Assembly (NCBI RefSeq): GCF_003865365.1
Contig: NZ_RQVR01000001.1
Location: forward strand, 187,118-251,117
Source: Flavobacterium macacae
Lineage (GTDB): Bacteria > Bacteroidota > Bacteroidia > Flavobacteriales > Flavobacteriaceae
Length of the DNA: 64,000 bases
Reading direction: 5' to 3'
Under the pieces are notes generated by a model. It made no database searches, was not told the DNA's origin, and saw only the letters and a program-made list of their open reading frames with translations. Position numbers and translations under genes: made by a program. How positions within the stretch are numbered: position 1 is the first letter of the stretch; every line of letters begins with the position of its first letter. Shown piece after piece: positions 51,162 through 60,475 of this stretch.

Positions 51162-51671
51162 ATGCAACCAAAAACTCCATCAGAATCTGTAGCCGTCTTG
51201 ACCGACTTGGTTTTGCCAGGTGAAACAAATCCTTTAAATAATCTTTTTGGCGGTGAATTGCTGGCCAGAATGGATCGTGCGGCGAGTATTGCGGCCAGAA
51301 GACATTCGCGCAGAATTGTGGTTACGGCTTCAGTAAACCATGTGGCTTTTAACCGTGCAATTCCGTTGGGAAGTGTTGTAACGATTGAAGCGAAGGTTTC
51401 AAGGTCGTTTAAAAGTTCGATGGAAATTTATATTGACGTTTGGATTGAAGACCGCGAATCTGGGATTAAAAACAAGGCCAACGAAGCGATTTACACGTTT
51501 GTGGCTGTGGATGAAACGGGCCGTCCGGTGGAAGTTCCTGGAATTATCCCAGAATCTGAATTAGAAAAACAGCGTTTTGACGCGGCGTTGAGAAGAAAGC
51601 AATTGAGTTTGGTTTTGGCGGGAAAAATGAATCCGCATGATGCTACGGAATTGAAAGCTTTGTTTGTATAA
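51162..51671 (+). CDS. Acyl-CoA thioesterase (hotdog fold) with altered 3' end
   Basis: 169 residues from ATG 51162 (MQPKTPSESVAVLTDLVLPGETNPLNNLFGG). A frame extending back to 50850 would add 104 codons, but these lie in two repeat elements and resemble no protein. The hotdog domain has NPLNNLFGGELLARMDRAASIAARRHS and VVTASVNHVAFNRAIPLGSVVTIEAKV, as in YciA-type enzymes, which hydrolyse acyl-CoAs. The last 41 bases before the stop are repeated at 55497-55537, where the frame ends FIE rather than FV. The ancestral end was probably that downstream copy, displaced by an insertion. Confidence 0.9.
   Translation: MQPKTPSESVAVLTDLVLPGETNPLNNLFGGELLARMDRAASIAARRHSRRIVVTASVNHVAFNRAIPLGSVVTIEAKVSRSFKSSMEIYIDVWIEDRESGIKNKANEAIYTFVAVDETGRPVEVPGIIPESELEKQRFDAALRRKQLSLVLAGKMNPHDATELKALFV
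51625..51665 (+). repeat. Direct repeat, left copy (3' end of thioesterase gene)
   Basis: 41 bp identical to 55497-55537 at 40 positions (A/G difference at 51656). Core ATCCGCATGATGCTACGGAA. It is the left flank of the inserted block. Confidence 0.9.
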
Positions 51672-51685
51672 AAGAATTTCGATTA

Positions 51686-51724
51686 AAAAAGCTCCAAAAT
51701 ACCTAACGCTTTGGGGCTTTTTTT
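51686..51724. terminator. Terminator downstream of the thioesterase
   Basis: AAAAAGCTCCAAA (51686-51698) and TTTGGGGCTTTTT (51710-51722) pair with one G-T wobble, followed by T. It lies inside the inserted block and may serve both the thioesterase and the pseudogene. Confidence 0.75.
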
Positions 51725-51728
51725 GTCA

Positions 51729-54368
51729 TTAAAACTTGTATTTAAGTTCTAATAAAAGTACGCGGGGAATTGTAAAAACTTGATTCGACATAATTAAATT
51801 ATTGCTGAAAGAGCTTCTTACTATAACACCATTGTTATAGATATTTCTAAAACTTAAATTGTAAGAAAGCTTACTGTTTGGTTTAGCGTATCCTAAATAA
51901 AATTTTGTAATGTATAATTTTGAAAATTTTCACTGAAGTCTTTAACAAAATGCGTTGTGAAATCTGTTTTAAAAATAATATTTTTCAAAAATCTACTATC
52001 AAAATTTATAGAAAATGTATCTTCAGATGATTGAGATTTTTCTATTGAATTTACTTGGTAACCAGAATGACGATATTTTAAGCTAAGTTGCGTTTTTTTA
52101 TTCCACTTTAATTGCCATTTCGTACTAAGGTTATACTCAAAAGAATTTATATAATTTATTTTTTCATTAATCACTTGATTGACTTTACTCCAGTCTGAAT
52201 CTATTCCAAATTCTAAAGTTGATTTATTAAACAAAAAACCAAAATCTGTCTTTAAACCTAAATTGGTTTGGGTAAATTAAGAATTATAGGTATGTTTAGT
52301 TGATTTATACCTGATTGAATTATACTATTGTTCTTAACAGGGCTATTTATACTGTAATCTACGGACGCATCTATAAAATAGTCATCAATATGCTTATAAT
52401 TGCTATAAAAGAGGCTAAAATTATGAGCACGTTCATCTTCAAGATTTGGGTTACCCAATAACACGGAGTTAAAGCCTGTTACTCTTGTATTTTCTAAATA
52501 ACTTAAATCGCTGAGATAGTTGTTACGAAAGTCGTAATCAAAATCTAACTTTATATCATCCTCTAATTTTTAATTTGGGTGCGATAAAAAAATTATTGCT
52601 ATTAATTTGAGCGCGGCTGAAACTATAATAATGTGGTTTGGCTTCTAAAATGAATTCAAATTTTTCTATTTGAGTTTTAATTCCCAAACCAAAATTTAAA
52701 TCCGAGAGAGCAACGCGATTGTTATTGCCTATTTCAGGAAAATCTAGATTAGAATCATCTGCTAAAACTTGACTTAAATTGCTTCGTATTAGAGTGTTTT
52801 TAAGTTATATCCAACATTATAAAAAAGATGAAAATTTCGACTTGCTACCAATAATCTTTTATTAAGACATTAAATTTTTCGGATCTGACAGCTCCATTTT
52901 GCTGAATAAGATAATTTGTTGCCGTCATTAACGGTAAAAAATCTTGTAAAAAAGCAGTATCACTAGACCAATTTTCTGTAGAATTTGAATTGGTACTACT
53001 GTGATGTAAACCCACTCCCATTGTATGTCTATCATCTATCTTTAAATACCCTTCTAAATTTTGTGAGAAATTATCACCCATACCATTTGCCTTGGTAAAA
53101 AATTCGCCGGTGGTTTCTGAACTTGATAAAGATTCTTGTTGAAAATTATTAGTGTTTCGTAAATAATTGATGTTATACATCCATTTTTGACTAACGTTTG
53201 GATTATAATCCAGTTTTAGATTCAATATTCCCGAACTATCATTAGCGTCTCTAAAATCATTTCTTGTTTCAAAAACAGACGCATTATCAGATAAATACTC
53301 TCTTGCAGATAACGACTTATTAATAATATCATTGTTTGAATATATGCCATAACCAGAAATGCAGAGTTTTTTATTTACCTCGTGCTGAAAATTTAAAGCA
53401 GAAAACCGTGTGAAGGACTCAAATCTTTCCTGATTACTTGATGCAGCATTTAATAAATTATTGGTTAAATCATTCTTTTTAAATAAGTTACTCGACCCAC
53501 CAACCAATTTAGATAAATCACCAAAATTTAAGCTGCTTTTATTGTAATTATTTATGTCGCCAATAAAGCTAATATTCGATTTAGGGCTATACTTAAATAT
53601 TGCCGGATGTAAACTGTAGAATTCATCAAGTCCGAAGCCGACCGCTGCTTCAATATCTCCAAAATAAAAATCTTTTTTATATTCTTTTAAAACCACGTTT
53701 AGTGCTAAATCTTCATTATCTGCCAAGTTTCTTAGCAATTCAGATTCTTTGTAGTCTGAAATAATTTCAATTTTATCCATTACATCTGCAGGGATGTTTT
53801 CAATTGCCAATTTCGTACTTCCATCAAAAAAAGGTTTGCCCTCAATCATCAATTTTGTTACCGTTTTGCCTTGTACTTTTATAACGTTATCTTCTACTTT
53901 TACGCCTGGTAACTTTTCTAATACCTCCTTCATCTTAAACTCATTACCGTTTGTAAATGCTTTTAAATTATAGGTTATTGTATTCTTGTTTTTTTCAATA
54001 GGCTTATATTTATAATTGATAACAACTTCATCTAAACTTTCATTTTTTGAAGTAAGCTTAAAATTGTAATCTATAGTATTTTCTGTAAAATAAACCTCGT
54101 TTTTTATTGAATTATGACCTAAATATGAAATATTAAGTTCGTAAACTAAGCCATTATTTAATTGAAGTTTATAATAACCATTACTGTCAGATATAGTATA
54201 GGTTGTTTTGAAGTTTTCTTGTTTAGGCTTCGCAATTAAAGTTACGCTCGTTAACGGCTGTTGCAAACTATCTGTAACCGTTCCACTAACAGTTACTGTA
54301 TTATTTTGAGCAAAAGTTATAGAAGTAAACGCCGTAAAGCAACAAACCAAAAAGTTTTTAAAAATCAT
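51729..54368 (-). pseudogene. Decayed outer-membrane receptor (SusC/TonB-dependent-like) with five frameshifts
   Basis: The intact gene would give about 879 residues. The first 500 residues are in one frame (54368 to 52848): signal peptide, carboxypeptidase-regulatory-like domain (VSGTVTDSLQQPLTSVTLIAK), plug-like part (VLEKLPGVKVEDNVIKVQGK) and first barrel strands. Five frame changes follow, near 52850, 52800, 52565, 52265 and 51900. Receptor-like sequence continues after each (for example SRNFHLFYNVGYNL, NPNLEDERAHNFSLFYSNY, TLEFGIDSDW), and the last frame ends in LELKYKF then TAA, a proper barrel end. Most shifts lie in runs of A or T. With a nonsense codon in the neighbouring gene, loss of function is more likely than sequencing error. 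Confidence 0.85.
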
Positions 54369-54392
54369 AAGTTATCATGTAACATAGTCAAA

Positions 54393-55151
54393 TTAATCTT
54401 TTCTAATCTGTCTGCGCTTTTCATCTTCAGCGGCCAACGCTTCAAATTCCTCATCTGAAATAAGTTTTAATTTTCTAAAAGATGGCATTTCGTTTTCCTT
54501 TTTTTCTGCATCATCATAAAACTGAATTTTCTTGACGCCATAAGTAAACCCTTCTCCTTGCAACTCAATGATTAAACCTGGCAAATTGCCATAGCCAGCA
54601 GGACCAAACTTGTACGGAAGTTGTGGACTGTACCATGCTGTATAATCATATTTAATCACTTTGCCCTTAGGATTTGTAACTGTTCTAAATGTAGTTGCTT
54701 TAAAACATAAATAATCTCCAATCATTTTGGTTTCATCAAACAATTTCCACTTCTGATAGGGTCTAGAAACCAAAAATTTACCGAAATCTTCTTGTAATTC
54801 TTCGGTGATCTAATTGTTGCTTTGTTGCTTAATCCGTCCATAAAAGTGAACATTTCTTAGTACAAATCTAGCTGCTCTGTTGTCTGAGAACAATTTTTCC
54901 TCTAAATAAAAAATCGAGGTAGAATCACTAAAAACTAAAGAGAAATCAACTTCTGGAGCTACTAATTCTGCAAAAGCAACCAGACCGGGTGAAAATTTCT
55001 CATGGATTTTATAAATTTCATTATTTTTATCAAAATTTACATTCACACCATAACTAACTTTAACAATACCATATTGCTTATTCGTTTGTGAAGAAACGGG
55101 AATACTCAATACTAAAAAAAATAGAAATAAATGGAATGTTTTCTTCATCAT
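54393..55151 (-). pseudogene. GLPGLI family protein gene with in-frame stop
   Basis: A reading frame of 252 codons interrupted by one TAG at 54810-54812 (after FYGRIKQQSNN, continuing ITEELQEDFG in the same frame). The first part has a signal peptide and QTNKQYGIVKVSYGVNVN; the second has RPYQKWKLFDETKMIGDYLCFKATTF, YTAWYSPQLPYKFGPAGYGNLPGLIIEL. N-L-P-G-L-I is the family motif. GLPGLI genes usually lie next to outer-membrane receptors, as here, 24 bp before the decayed receptor. The family is of unknown function. Because nothing else in the frame is broken, the gene probably lost function recently. Confidence 0.85.
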
Positions 55152-55496
55152 ATTTTATTAAAATCATAAAAATAAAAACCAAATTACGCTATTATTAATA
55201 AAATTTCCACTATTTAATCAGATTATTAATATAATATTCATAAATTATAAAAACAAGAAACACATTTAATGGCTGAACATTTAGGCATTTCTGACCAAAA
55301 CTATGAAAGTATGAATCAGACAAGAATTCTTCTTCCCAAAATACTCAAGAAAAAATTGTTCTTTTATAGAAAAAATCTTATCGTTATGTTACCAGATTCA
55401 ATCTTGTTTAACAATTATGATCATAAAAAGAGGGGTTGAGAAAGGGGTTGTATCAACAATTAATCAACAGATTAAAAAACTCATTGAATAACCCGT
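55152..55496. other. Gene-poor inserted DNA with a possible gene remnant
   Basis: No complete gene is visible. A 56-codon frame runs from ATG 55269 to TGA 55437-55439 (MAEHLGISDQNYESMNQTRI...). In another frame at about 55430-55489, codons read RGVEKGVVSTINQQIKKLIE then TAA. This could be the broken tail of an older gene, but I recognise no family. The stretch is inside the inserted block, directly before the right direct repeat. Confidence 0.4.
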
Positions 55497-55537
55497 AAAT
55501 GAATCCGCATGATGCTACGGAATTGAAGGCTTTGTTT
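55497..55537 (+). repeat. Direct repeat, right copy
   Basis: 41 bp, 40 identical to 51625-51665. In the thioesterase frame it continues to FIE-stop (GAATAA), followed at once by a terminator, so it looks like the original end of the thioesterase gene. Confidence 0.9.
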
Positions 55538-55544
55538 ATTGAAT

Positions 55545-55575
55545 AAAAAAGGGAACCAATTTGGTTCCCTTTTTT
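55545..55575. terminator. Bidirectional terminator before envC
   Basis: AAAAAGGGAACCAA pairs with TTGGTTCCCTTTTT, with T on both outer sides. It probably was the ancestral terminator of the thioesterase gene. Confidence 0.9.
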
Positions 55576-55582
55576 ATTGTAA

Positions 55583-56830
55583 TTATTTAGAAATCCAAGA
55601 TTCTGGATTTAAGTATTCTGTGTTTTGCAAGACAAAGAATTTTAAAGTGGTATGACCACCTCTGGTTGCTACTTTACCAATGTTTTGCATTCTTGAAATT
55701 TTACTTCCTTTAGAAACACTAACCGAAGTTAAGTTTTGATATACTGTGTAAAAATCCCCATGTTGAACATACACCACCATGTTGTTTCCAGACATTACTT
55801 GAACACTCGTAACTTCTCCATCAAAAACGGCTCTGACCGAAGTTCCAGGATCGGTGCTGATTTCTACTCCAGAGGAATGCACTGGCAATTTCAATATTGG
55901 ATGCGGATGAGTTCCATATTTTAAAGAGACAAAACCTTTTGCTACTGGCCAAGGCAATTTTCCTTTGTTTGCTTTGAAGCTGTTTGAAACAATTTTCCCT
56001 TCAGGCGTTAAAACAATTTTTGATGAATTTTCAATTGCTTTTGTTTCGGCAACTGTTGCTTTTGGATTTGCTTTTTTATTCGCTGCAGCGGCCTTTCTAT
56101 TCGCTTCTGCGATAGCTTCCCGAATCAATTTTTTGATTTGTCGGTCGGCTTCTTTTGACTCTTTTTGTTTTTTATTGATTTCGGCAGTTAACTTTTTGAC
56201 GTCTTTTTTGATCGACTTCATTAATGTTTCCTGCTCTTGCTTTTCTACTTCTAACGTTTTTTTCTCTTTTTCGTTTTCAACAATTAGCTTTTGTTTCTCT
56301 TTTTTCTGAACGCCTAATTTTTCGTTGTATGTAGTTAATTCCGTAGATTTTTCCTTGATTTCATCACCTTGGTTTTTTCTATAGTTGGAATATTGCTTCA
56401 TATATTGCGCTCTTTTATAGGCTTGCAGAAAATTCTGTGAAGAAAGCAGAAACATTGCCCTACTTTGCTCTGAACGGCTTTTGTAAGACTTCACAATCAT
56501 TTTTGCATAATCTTTTTTCAAGACATCAAGGTCTTTTTTCAACGCATTTATTTTAAGCTGATTCGTATAGATGTCATCGCTCAATAATTTGGCTTGTTTT
56601 TCAGTGGTGGCAATCAATTTTTCTTGCAGCTTGATTTTTGCAGCCTGCTGGTTGATTTGCGTCATCACAGACTTTTCCTTCTTTTTTTCAGAATTTAAAG
56701 CCGTTCTGGCTTCCGCAATTTCTTTTTGGAGCTGCTCTTTACGCTCTTCTAATTTTCTTTGGGCATCGCTTTGGCTCCAAATCAAAGAAGTGGTCAGTAA
56801 AAAAAAGAGTGTGAGTATGAATTTCGGCAT
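55583..56830 (-). CDS. EnvC/NlpD-type murein hydrolase activator (M23 family)
   Basis: 415 residues from ATG 56830; TTG 56848 would add six. A signal peptide (about 1-20) is followed by a long coiled-coil (about 20-250) and then a LytM/M23 domain (about 300-415). That domain shows PWPVAKGFVSLKYGTHPHPILKLPVHSSGVEIST, GNNMVVYVQHGDFYTVYQNL and GKVATRGGHTTLKFFVLQ. The HxH metal motif is changed (YVQHGDFY present, but the first H-x3-D is replaced by SSGVEI), so like EnvC it is probably an amidase activator rather than a peptidase. It is the last gene of the envelope operon. Confidence 0.88.
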   Translation of the reverse strand: MPKFILTLFFLLTTSLIWSQSDAQRKLEERKEQLQKEIAEARTALNSEKKKEKSVMTQINQQAAKIKLQEKLIATTEKQAKLLSDDIYTNQLKINALKKDLDVLKKDYAKMIVKSYKSRSEQSRAMFLLSSQNFLQAYKRAQYMKQYSNYRKNQGDEIKEKSTELTTYNEKLGVQKKEKQKLIVENEKEKKTLEVEKQEQETLMKSIKKDVKKLTAEINKKQKESKEADRQIKKLIREAIAEANRKAAAANKKANPKATVAETKAIENSSKIVLTPEGKIVSNSFKANKGKLPWPVAKGFVSLKYGTHPHPILKLPVHSSGVEISTDPGTSVRAVFDGEVTSVQVMSGNNMVVYVQHGDFYTVYQNLTSVSVSKGSKISRMQNIGKVATRGGHTTLKFFVLQNTEYLNPESWISK

Positions 56831-56850
56831 AATGGTTTGTTTGTGCAAAT

Positions 56851-57621
56851 CTAATCAATATATATTCTATCGTAACCTTCTGGAACACTATATGGGAACG
56901 TTAAGTTTTCATCAAACGAAATGGAATTGTATTGGATATCAATGTTTGTCTTTTTTCCTTTTTGGTAGGCTTCTATTTTTACTTCGGTTGGCATTACCAC
57001 CTGCGGATAGTCTTGGTGGTTTGGGTACGAAACCAAAAGCATTCGGTCTTCTTTGGCTTGCGTAATTTCTTGTTTTTTTATCAAATAATTGGCCGCTTCA
57101 AAGAAGAACGATTTTTCTGTATTTTTATTAGAAGTATCTGCTACTTTAAAAAGCTGGTCTTCTACCGTAGTTTTGTATTTTCCTTTTCTCAAATCGTCCA
57201 TCGCTTCCCCGATCAGCATATTTTGAACTTTTTGGAAATCAAGGTCGGTTCCAAGCCATCTGCTCAACGTGGAATAATCGCCTTCAAAGTATTTACCTCC
57301 GATTTTTTCGTAGTATTTTACAAATTTAGGCGTAATATGTGCTTTTGCCATTGTGATTCCCAGAAAACGGACGCTGACCAAAATCTGCTCGTCTTTTTGG
57401 ATTCTGATTTCAGCCGAAACATTTTGCGATAGCTTATCATCCTTAAATTTTGCGCTTGATTTTATGTAGGCCGTCTTGAAATTACGTTTTAAGTTATAAT
57501 GATTTTTAATCACTTCAGATGAAGCCACGGTTTCGCGTGCATTTCCTTCAGCGATCACCGCTTTCTTTGAATTGCACGAAAACATTACGATGCCGAGGGT
57601 CAGGATAAGATATTTTTTCAT
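56851..57621 (-). CDS. DUF4292 lipoprotein
   Basis: 256 residues with a lipobox M-F-S-C-N (Cys about 16). The mature part is a beta-rich DUF4292 domain (AYIKSSAKFKDDKLSQNVSAEIRIQKDEQILVSVRFLGITMAKAHITPKFVKYYE and YFEGDYSTLSRWLGTDLDFQKVQNMLIG), which resembles the LolA/LolB fold that carries lipoproteins. In Bacteroidota the gene is regularly found next to a TPR gene and envC, as here. Outer-membrane lipid or lipoprotein handling is plausible but not shown. Its ATG overlaps the stop of the TPR gene (ATGA). Confidence 0.85.
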   Translation of the reverse strand: MKKYLILTLGIVMFSCNSKKAVIAEGNARETVASSEVIKNHYNLKRNFKTAYIKSSAKFKDDKLSQNVSAEIRIQKDEQILVSVRFLGITMAKAHITPKFVKYYEKIGGKYFEGDYSTLSRWLGTDLDFQKVQNMLIGEAMDDLRKGKYKTTVEDQLFKVADTSNKNTEKSFFFEAANYLIKKQEITQAKEDRMLLVSYPNHQDYPQVVMPTEVKIEAYQKGKKTNIDIQYNSISFDENLTFPYSVPEGYDRIYID

Positions 57622-58973
57622 TGCATTTTTTGTTTTAATAATTTATCGGCTTTTAAAAAATACTGTTCTTTTTTCTTGGTATCTCCGAGTCCGCTGAATG
57701 CTTCGCCAAGTTGAATATTAAAATTGATTTCTAAATCGCGGTTTTCAAGCAAATAATCCAGTCCCATTTCTAAAAACTCTTTGGCTTTTTTATGGTTTTT
57801 CAATTGGTTATTTGCCAATCCTGAATAATAATAAAATTCTGGTTGCAGTGGAAAAAAGTCAATCAATTCAGATGCTTTTTTTGACAATGCTTCAAACTGA
57901 GCGCTTTCCGCATACGCTTGAAGCAAGAAGATATTGGGTTCCACTTCTTGCGGATTATTTTTAGAATAAATTTCTAAATAATGAATCGCGCGTTCCCAAT
58001 TTTTTTTGGCATAAAATATTTTCCCAATTTCTTTTGTCGAAGCCACTTGTTCTTCCGCATTAAAATAACTGACGGCTCTATCTAGATCTGCATTAAAACT
58101 TGGATTATTTCGAGCAAAAATCAAGAACTCGTTTAAAACTTTATACTTCGTTTTTGCGTCTACCTTTTTACTTTCAAAAACTTTATTCATCGCCAAAACA
58201 GCTTCTTCACCGTCGTTATTATTCAGGTAAAACTTAAACAGTCCGACTTGTGCAAAATCAGAATCAGGAATTTCTTTTTCTAATTTTTTGGCGATTTCAA
58301 ACGCTTTTTCTTCTTGGTTGCTATCTGAATACAACAAAATCAAAGCAATATATTTTGATTCGTCTTTTGGATTTTTCTTGATTTCAGCCAAAAGTTTGTC
58401 TTTTTCAACAGCTTCATACTTTGAATCTTTCATAATTGAAGCGCGGTAGGCTTCTCTTTGAGGCGTTTTGCCAACAGATTCGTCCAATTCGTTGATCAGT
58501 GCCAAGGCTTTGTCAAATTGCTCGGTGTACATGAAAAGCGAAGCCAGATCTTCTTTATAATTCGCATCAAATGGCACCAATTTATCTACAATGACAATCG
58601 CCTGGTTGTAATCGCGCGTTTGATAACAAACATCATACATACCCACCAAATACCACTTGTTTTTTGGATCTAAAACACTCGCTTTTTGAAAATACTCATA
58701 GGCTTTTTTATAATCTTTCAGGCTTAAATAATTTTTACCTAATTCAAAATGTACAACCGCATTTTCAGGCTTTGACGCCAAACATTTTTCTAAAGCGATA
58801 ACGGCTTTGTCATAATTTTCAATGCCTTTTTGTTTCAATGATTCATAAAAATTATCTTGAAATTTATCTTCCGCCAAGGCAATATCGTCTGGTTCGGCTT
58901 GGGCAAAAGCAAAAGCAGGAAACAGTAACATTCCGAAGAAAAGCGAAGAGACAAGATATTTTTTAATTTTCAT
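57618..58973 (-). CDS. Periplasmic tetratricopeptide repeat protein
   Basis: 451 residues with a signal peptide ending AFAFAQA (about 26). About ten TPR units follow: for example IENYDKAVIALEKCLASKPENAVVHFELGKNYLSLKDYKKAYEYFQKASVLDPKN and PEFYYYSGLANNQLKNHKKAKEFLEMGLDYL. These repeats bind other proteins. In the operon it lies between the nucleotidyltransferase (20 bp upstream) and DUF4292 (4-bp overlap), a conserved Bacteroidota order. The partner is unknown; an envelope assembly role is suggested by neighbours. Confidence 0.88.
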   Translation of the reverse strand: MKIKKYLVSSLFFGMLLFPAFAFAQAEPDDIALAEDKFQDNFYESLKQKGIENYDKAVIALEKCLASKPENAVVHFELGKNYLSLKDYKKAYEYFQKASVLDPKNKWYLVGMYDVCYQTRDYNQAIVIVDKLVPFDANYKEDLASLFMYTEQFDKALALINELDESVGKTPQREAYRASIMKDSKYEAVEKDKLLAEIKKNPKDESKYIALILLYSDSNQEEKAFEIAKKLEKEIPDSDFAQVGLFKFYLNNNDGEEAVLAMNKVFESKKVDAKTKYKVLNEFLIFARNNPSFNADLDRAVSYFNAEEQVASTKEIGKIFYAKKNWERAIHYLEIYSKNNPQEVEPNIFLLQAYAESAQFEALSKKASELIDFFPLQPEFYYYSGLANNQLKNHKKAKEFLEMGLDYLLENRDLEINFNIQLGEAFSGLGDTKKKEQYFLKADKLLKQKMQ

Positions 58974-58993
58974 AGTTAACCCTTTATCAAATT

Positions 58994-60004
58994 TTATTCC
59001 AAAGCAGAGTAATCTCCGATACTGATGCTTGTAAAGTTTCCGTCAAATTTGGCGTGGCTTCCGATCATGGCATTATCTAAATTTGCATTTTTGATGTGTG
59101 AATGATTTTGAACCAAACTGTTTTTTATGGTGGAGTCAATTACATGAGAACCATTTCCTAAGGATACATTTGGACCCACAGTTGCGTTGATTAAAATTAC
59201 ATCTTTCCCGATATAACAAGGCTCAATAATTGTTGAATTTTCTAATTTCACATCACTTGCAACCAAGTGTACTCCGTCGTTATGCAAAAACCCAAGCATT
59301 CTTGAGTTGGTTTCTACTGTTACGTTTTTGTTTCCGCAATCCATCCATTCATCTACTTTTCCAGGTACAAATTTCATGCCTTTTGCCATCATTTGCTTGA
59401 TTCCGTCGTTGATTTGGTATTCGCCTCCGTGAATGATATTGTTGTCTAAAACCAATTGCAGTTCGTTTTTCAAAACCGCAACATCCTTGAAATAATAGAT
59501 CCCGATTACCGCAAGGTCTGAAACAAATTCTTTTGGTTTTTCAACCAATTCAATTATTTCGTTGTTGTCGTTTAAATTAATAACGCCAAAAGCTTCCGGT
59601 TCGTCTACTTGTTTTACCCAAATCACGCTGTCGGCAGTTGTATCCAAATCAAAATCGGCACGGATCAGCGTATCTGCATAAGCGATAACTGCCGGACCGC
59701 TCAAGGAATCTTTGGCACACATAATGGCATGGCCCGTTCCCAACGCTTCATTTTGGTAATAGATCGTTCCTTTTGCTCCTAATTTTTCGGCAATGGCAAT
59801 CAAATCTTCTTCTACTTTTTTACCAAAACTTTCGTGGATAACAAATGCTACTTCTTCAATTTGTTGATTCAAAACGCCTGCAATATCTTCCACCAAACGA
59901 TGCACGATTGGTTTTCCTGCAACGGGAATCAATGGTTTTGGAACTGTTAATGTATGTGGGCGAAGACGTGAACCACGTCCCGCCATTGGAACTATTATTT
60001 TCAT
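58994..60004 (-). CDS. Sugar-phosphate nucleotidyltransferase with left-handed beta-helix
   Basis: 336 residues. The NTP-binding start is M-K-I-I-V-P-M-A-G-R-G-S-R-L-R-P (G-x-G-x-R-x-x-P), followed by PKPLIPVAGKPIVHRLVEDI and YQNEALGTGHAIMCA. The C-terminal third has hexapeptide repeats (LENSTIIEPCYIGKDVILINATVGPNVSLGNGSHVID) that form a beta-helix. The form fits mannose-1-phosphate guanylyltransferase or glucose-1-phosphate thymidylyl/uridylyltransferase; the exact sugar cannot be read. It makes activated sugars for surface polysaccharides and lies between dut and the TPR gene. Confidence 0.9.
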   Translation of the reverse strand: MKIIVPMAGRGSRLRPHTLTVPKPLIPVAGKPIVHRLVEDIAGVLNQQIEEVAFVIHESFGKKVEEDLIAIAEKLGAKGTIYYQNEALGTGHAIMCAKDSLSGPAVIAYADTLIRADFDLDTTADSVIWVKQVDEPEAFGVINLNDNNEIIELVEKPKEFVSDLAVIGIYYFKDVAVLKNELQLVLDNNIIHGGEYQINDGIKQMMAKGMKFVPGKVDEWMDCGNKNVTVETNSRMLGFLHNDGVHLVASDVKLENSTIIEPCYIGKDVILINATVGPNVSLGNGSHVIDSTIKNSLVQNHSHIKNANLDNAMIGSHAKFDGNFTSISIGDYSALE

Positions 60005-60033
60005 GTGTTTTTATTGTTTATTGCGGCTGCATA

Positions 60034-60468
60034 CTATTTCACTCCCGTGCTTCCAAAACCGCCTTCACCTCTAGATGTTTCAGACAATCCCTCAACTTCG
60101 ATCCATTCGGCACGTTCGTGTTGTGCAATGATTAATTGGGCAATTCTCTCTCCATTTTCTACTACAAAGTCTTCATTTGATAAATTTACTAAAATCACAC
60201 CAATTTCACCACGATAATCGGCATCAACTGTTCCAGGAGAATTTAAAACCGTGATTCCTTTTTTTGCAGCCAAGCCGCTTCTTGGACGAACTTGGGCTTC
60301 ATAGCCAATTGGTAATTCTATAAAAAGCCCGGTTTTTACGATCGCTCTTTCTAACGGTTTTAAGGTAATTGGTTCTGAAAGGTTTGCTCTCAAATCCATT
60401 CCGGCTGAGGCCATAGTTTCGTAGTTTGGTAAAGAATGCTGTGATTTGTTTATTATCTTGATTTCCAT
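60034..60468 (-). CDS. dut: dUTP diphosphatase
   Basis: 144 residues, the normal trimeric dUTPase length. All five motifs are visible: AGMDLRA (I), [10 protein letters not shown] (II), [15 protein letters not shown] (III), [10 protein letters not shown] (IV) and the C-terminal [10 protein letters not shown] (V). It splits dUTP to dUMP and pyrophosphate, keeping uracil out of DNA. It lies in the envelope operon between the flippase (7 bp) and nucleotidyltransferase (29 bp) genes. Confidence 0.97.
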   Translation of the reverse strand: MEIKIINKSQHSLPNYETMASAGMDLRANLSEPITLKPLERAIVKTGLFIELPIGYEAQVRPRSGLAAKKGITVLNSPGTVDADYRGEIGVILVNLSNEDFVVENGERIAQLIIAQHERAEWIEVEGLSETSRGEGGFGSTGVK

Positions 60469-60475
60469 TTTATGC

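Noticed and set aside
50806-51228. Reverse open frame of 140 residues opposite the thioesterase start
   Set aside because: It lies across two structured repeats and the real start of the thioesterase gene on the other strand, and shows no known domain.
51666-55496. Insertion sequence or transposon as the cause of the 3.9-kb block
   Set aside because: No transposase frame and no terminal inverted repeats are visible, and a 41-bp flanking repeat is far longer than the usual 2-14-bp target duplications.
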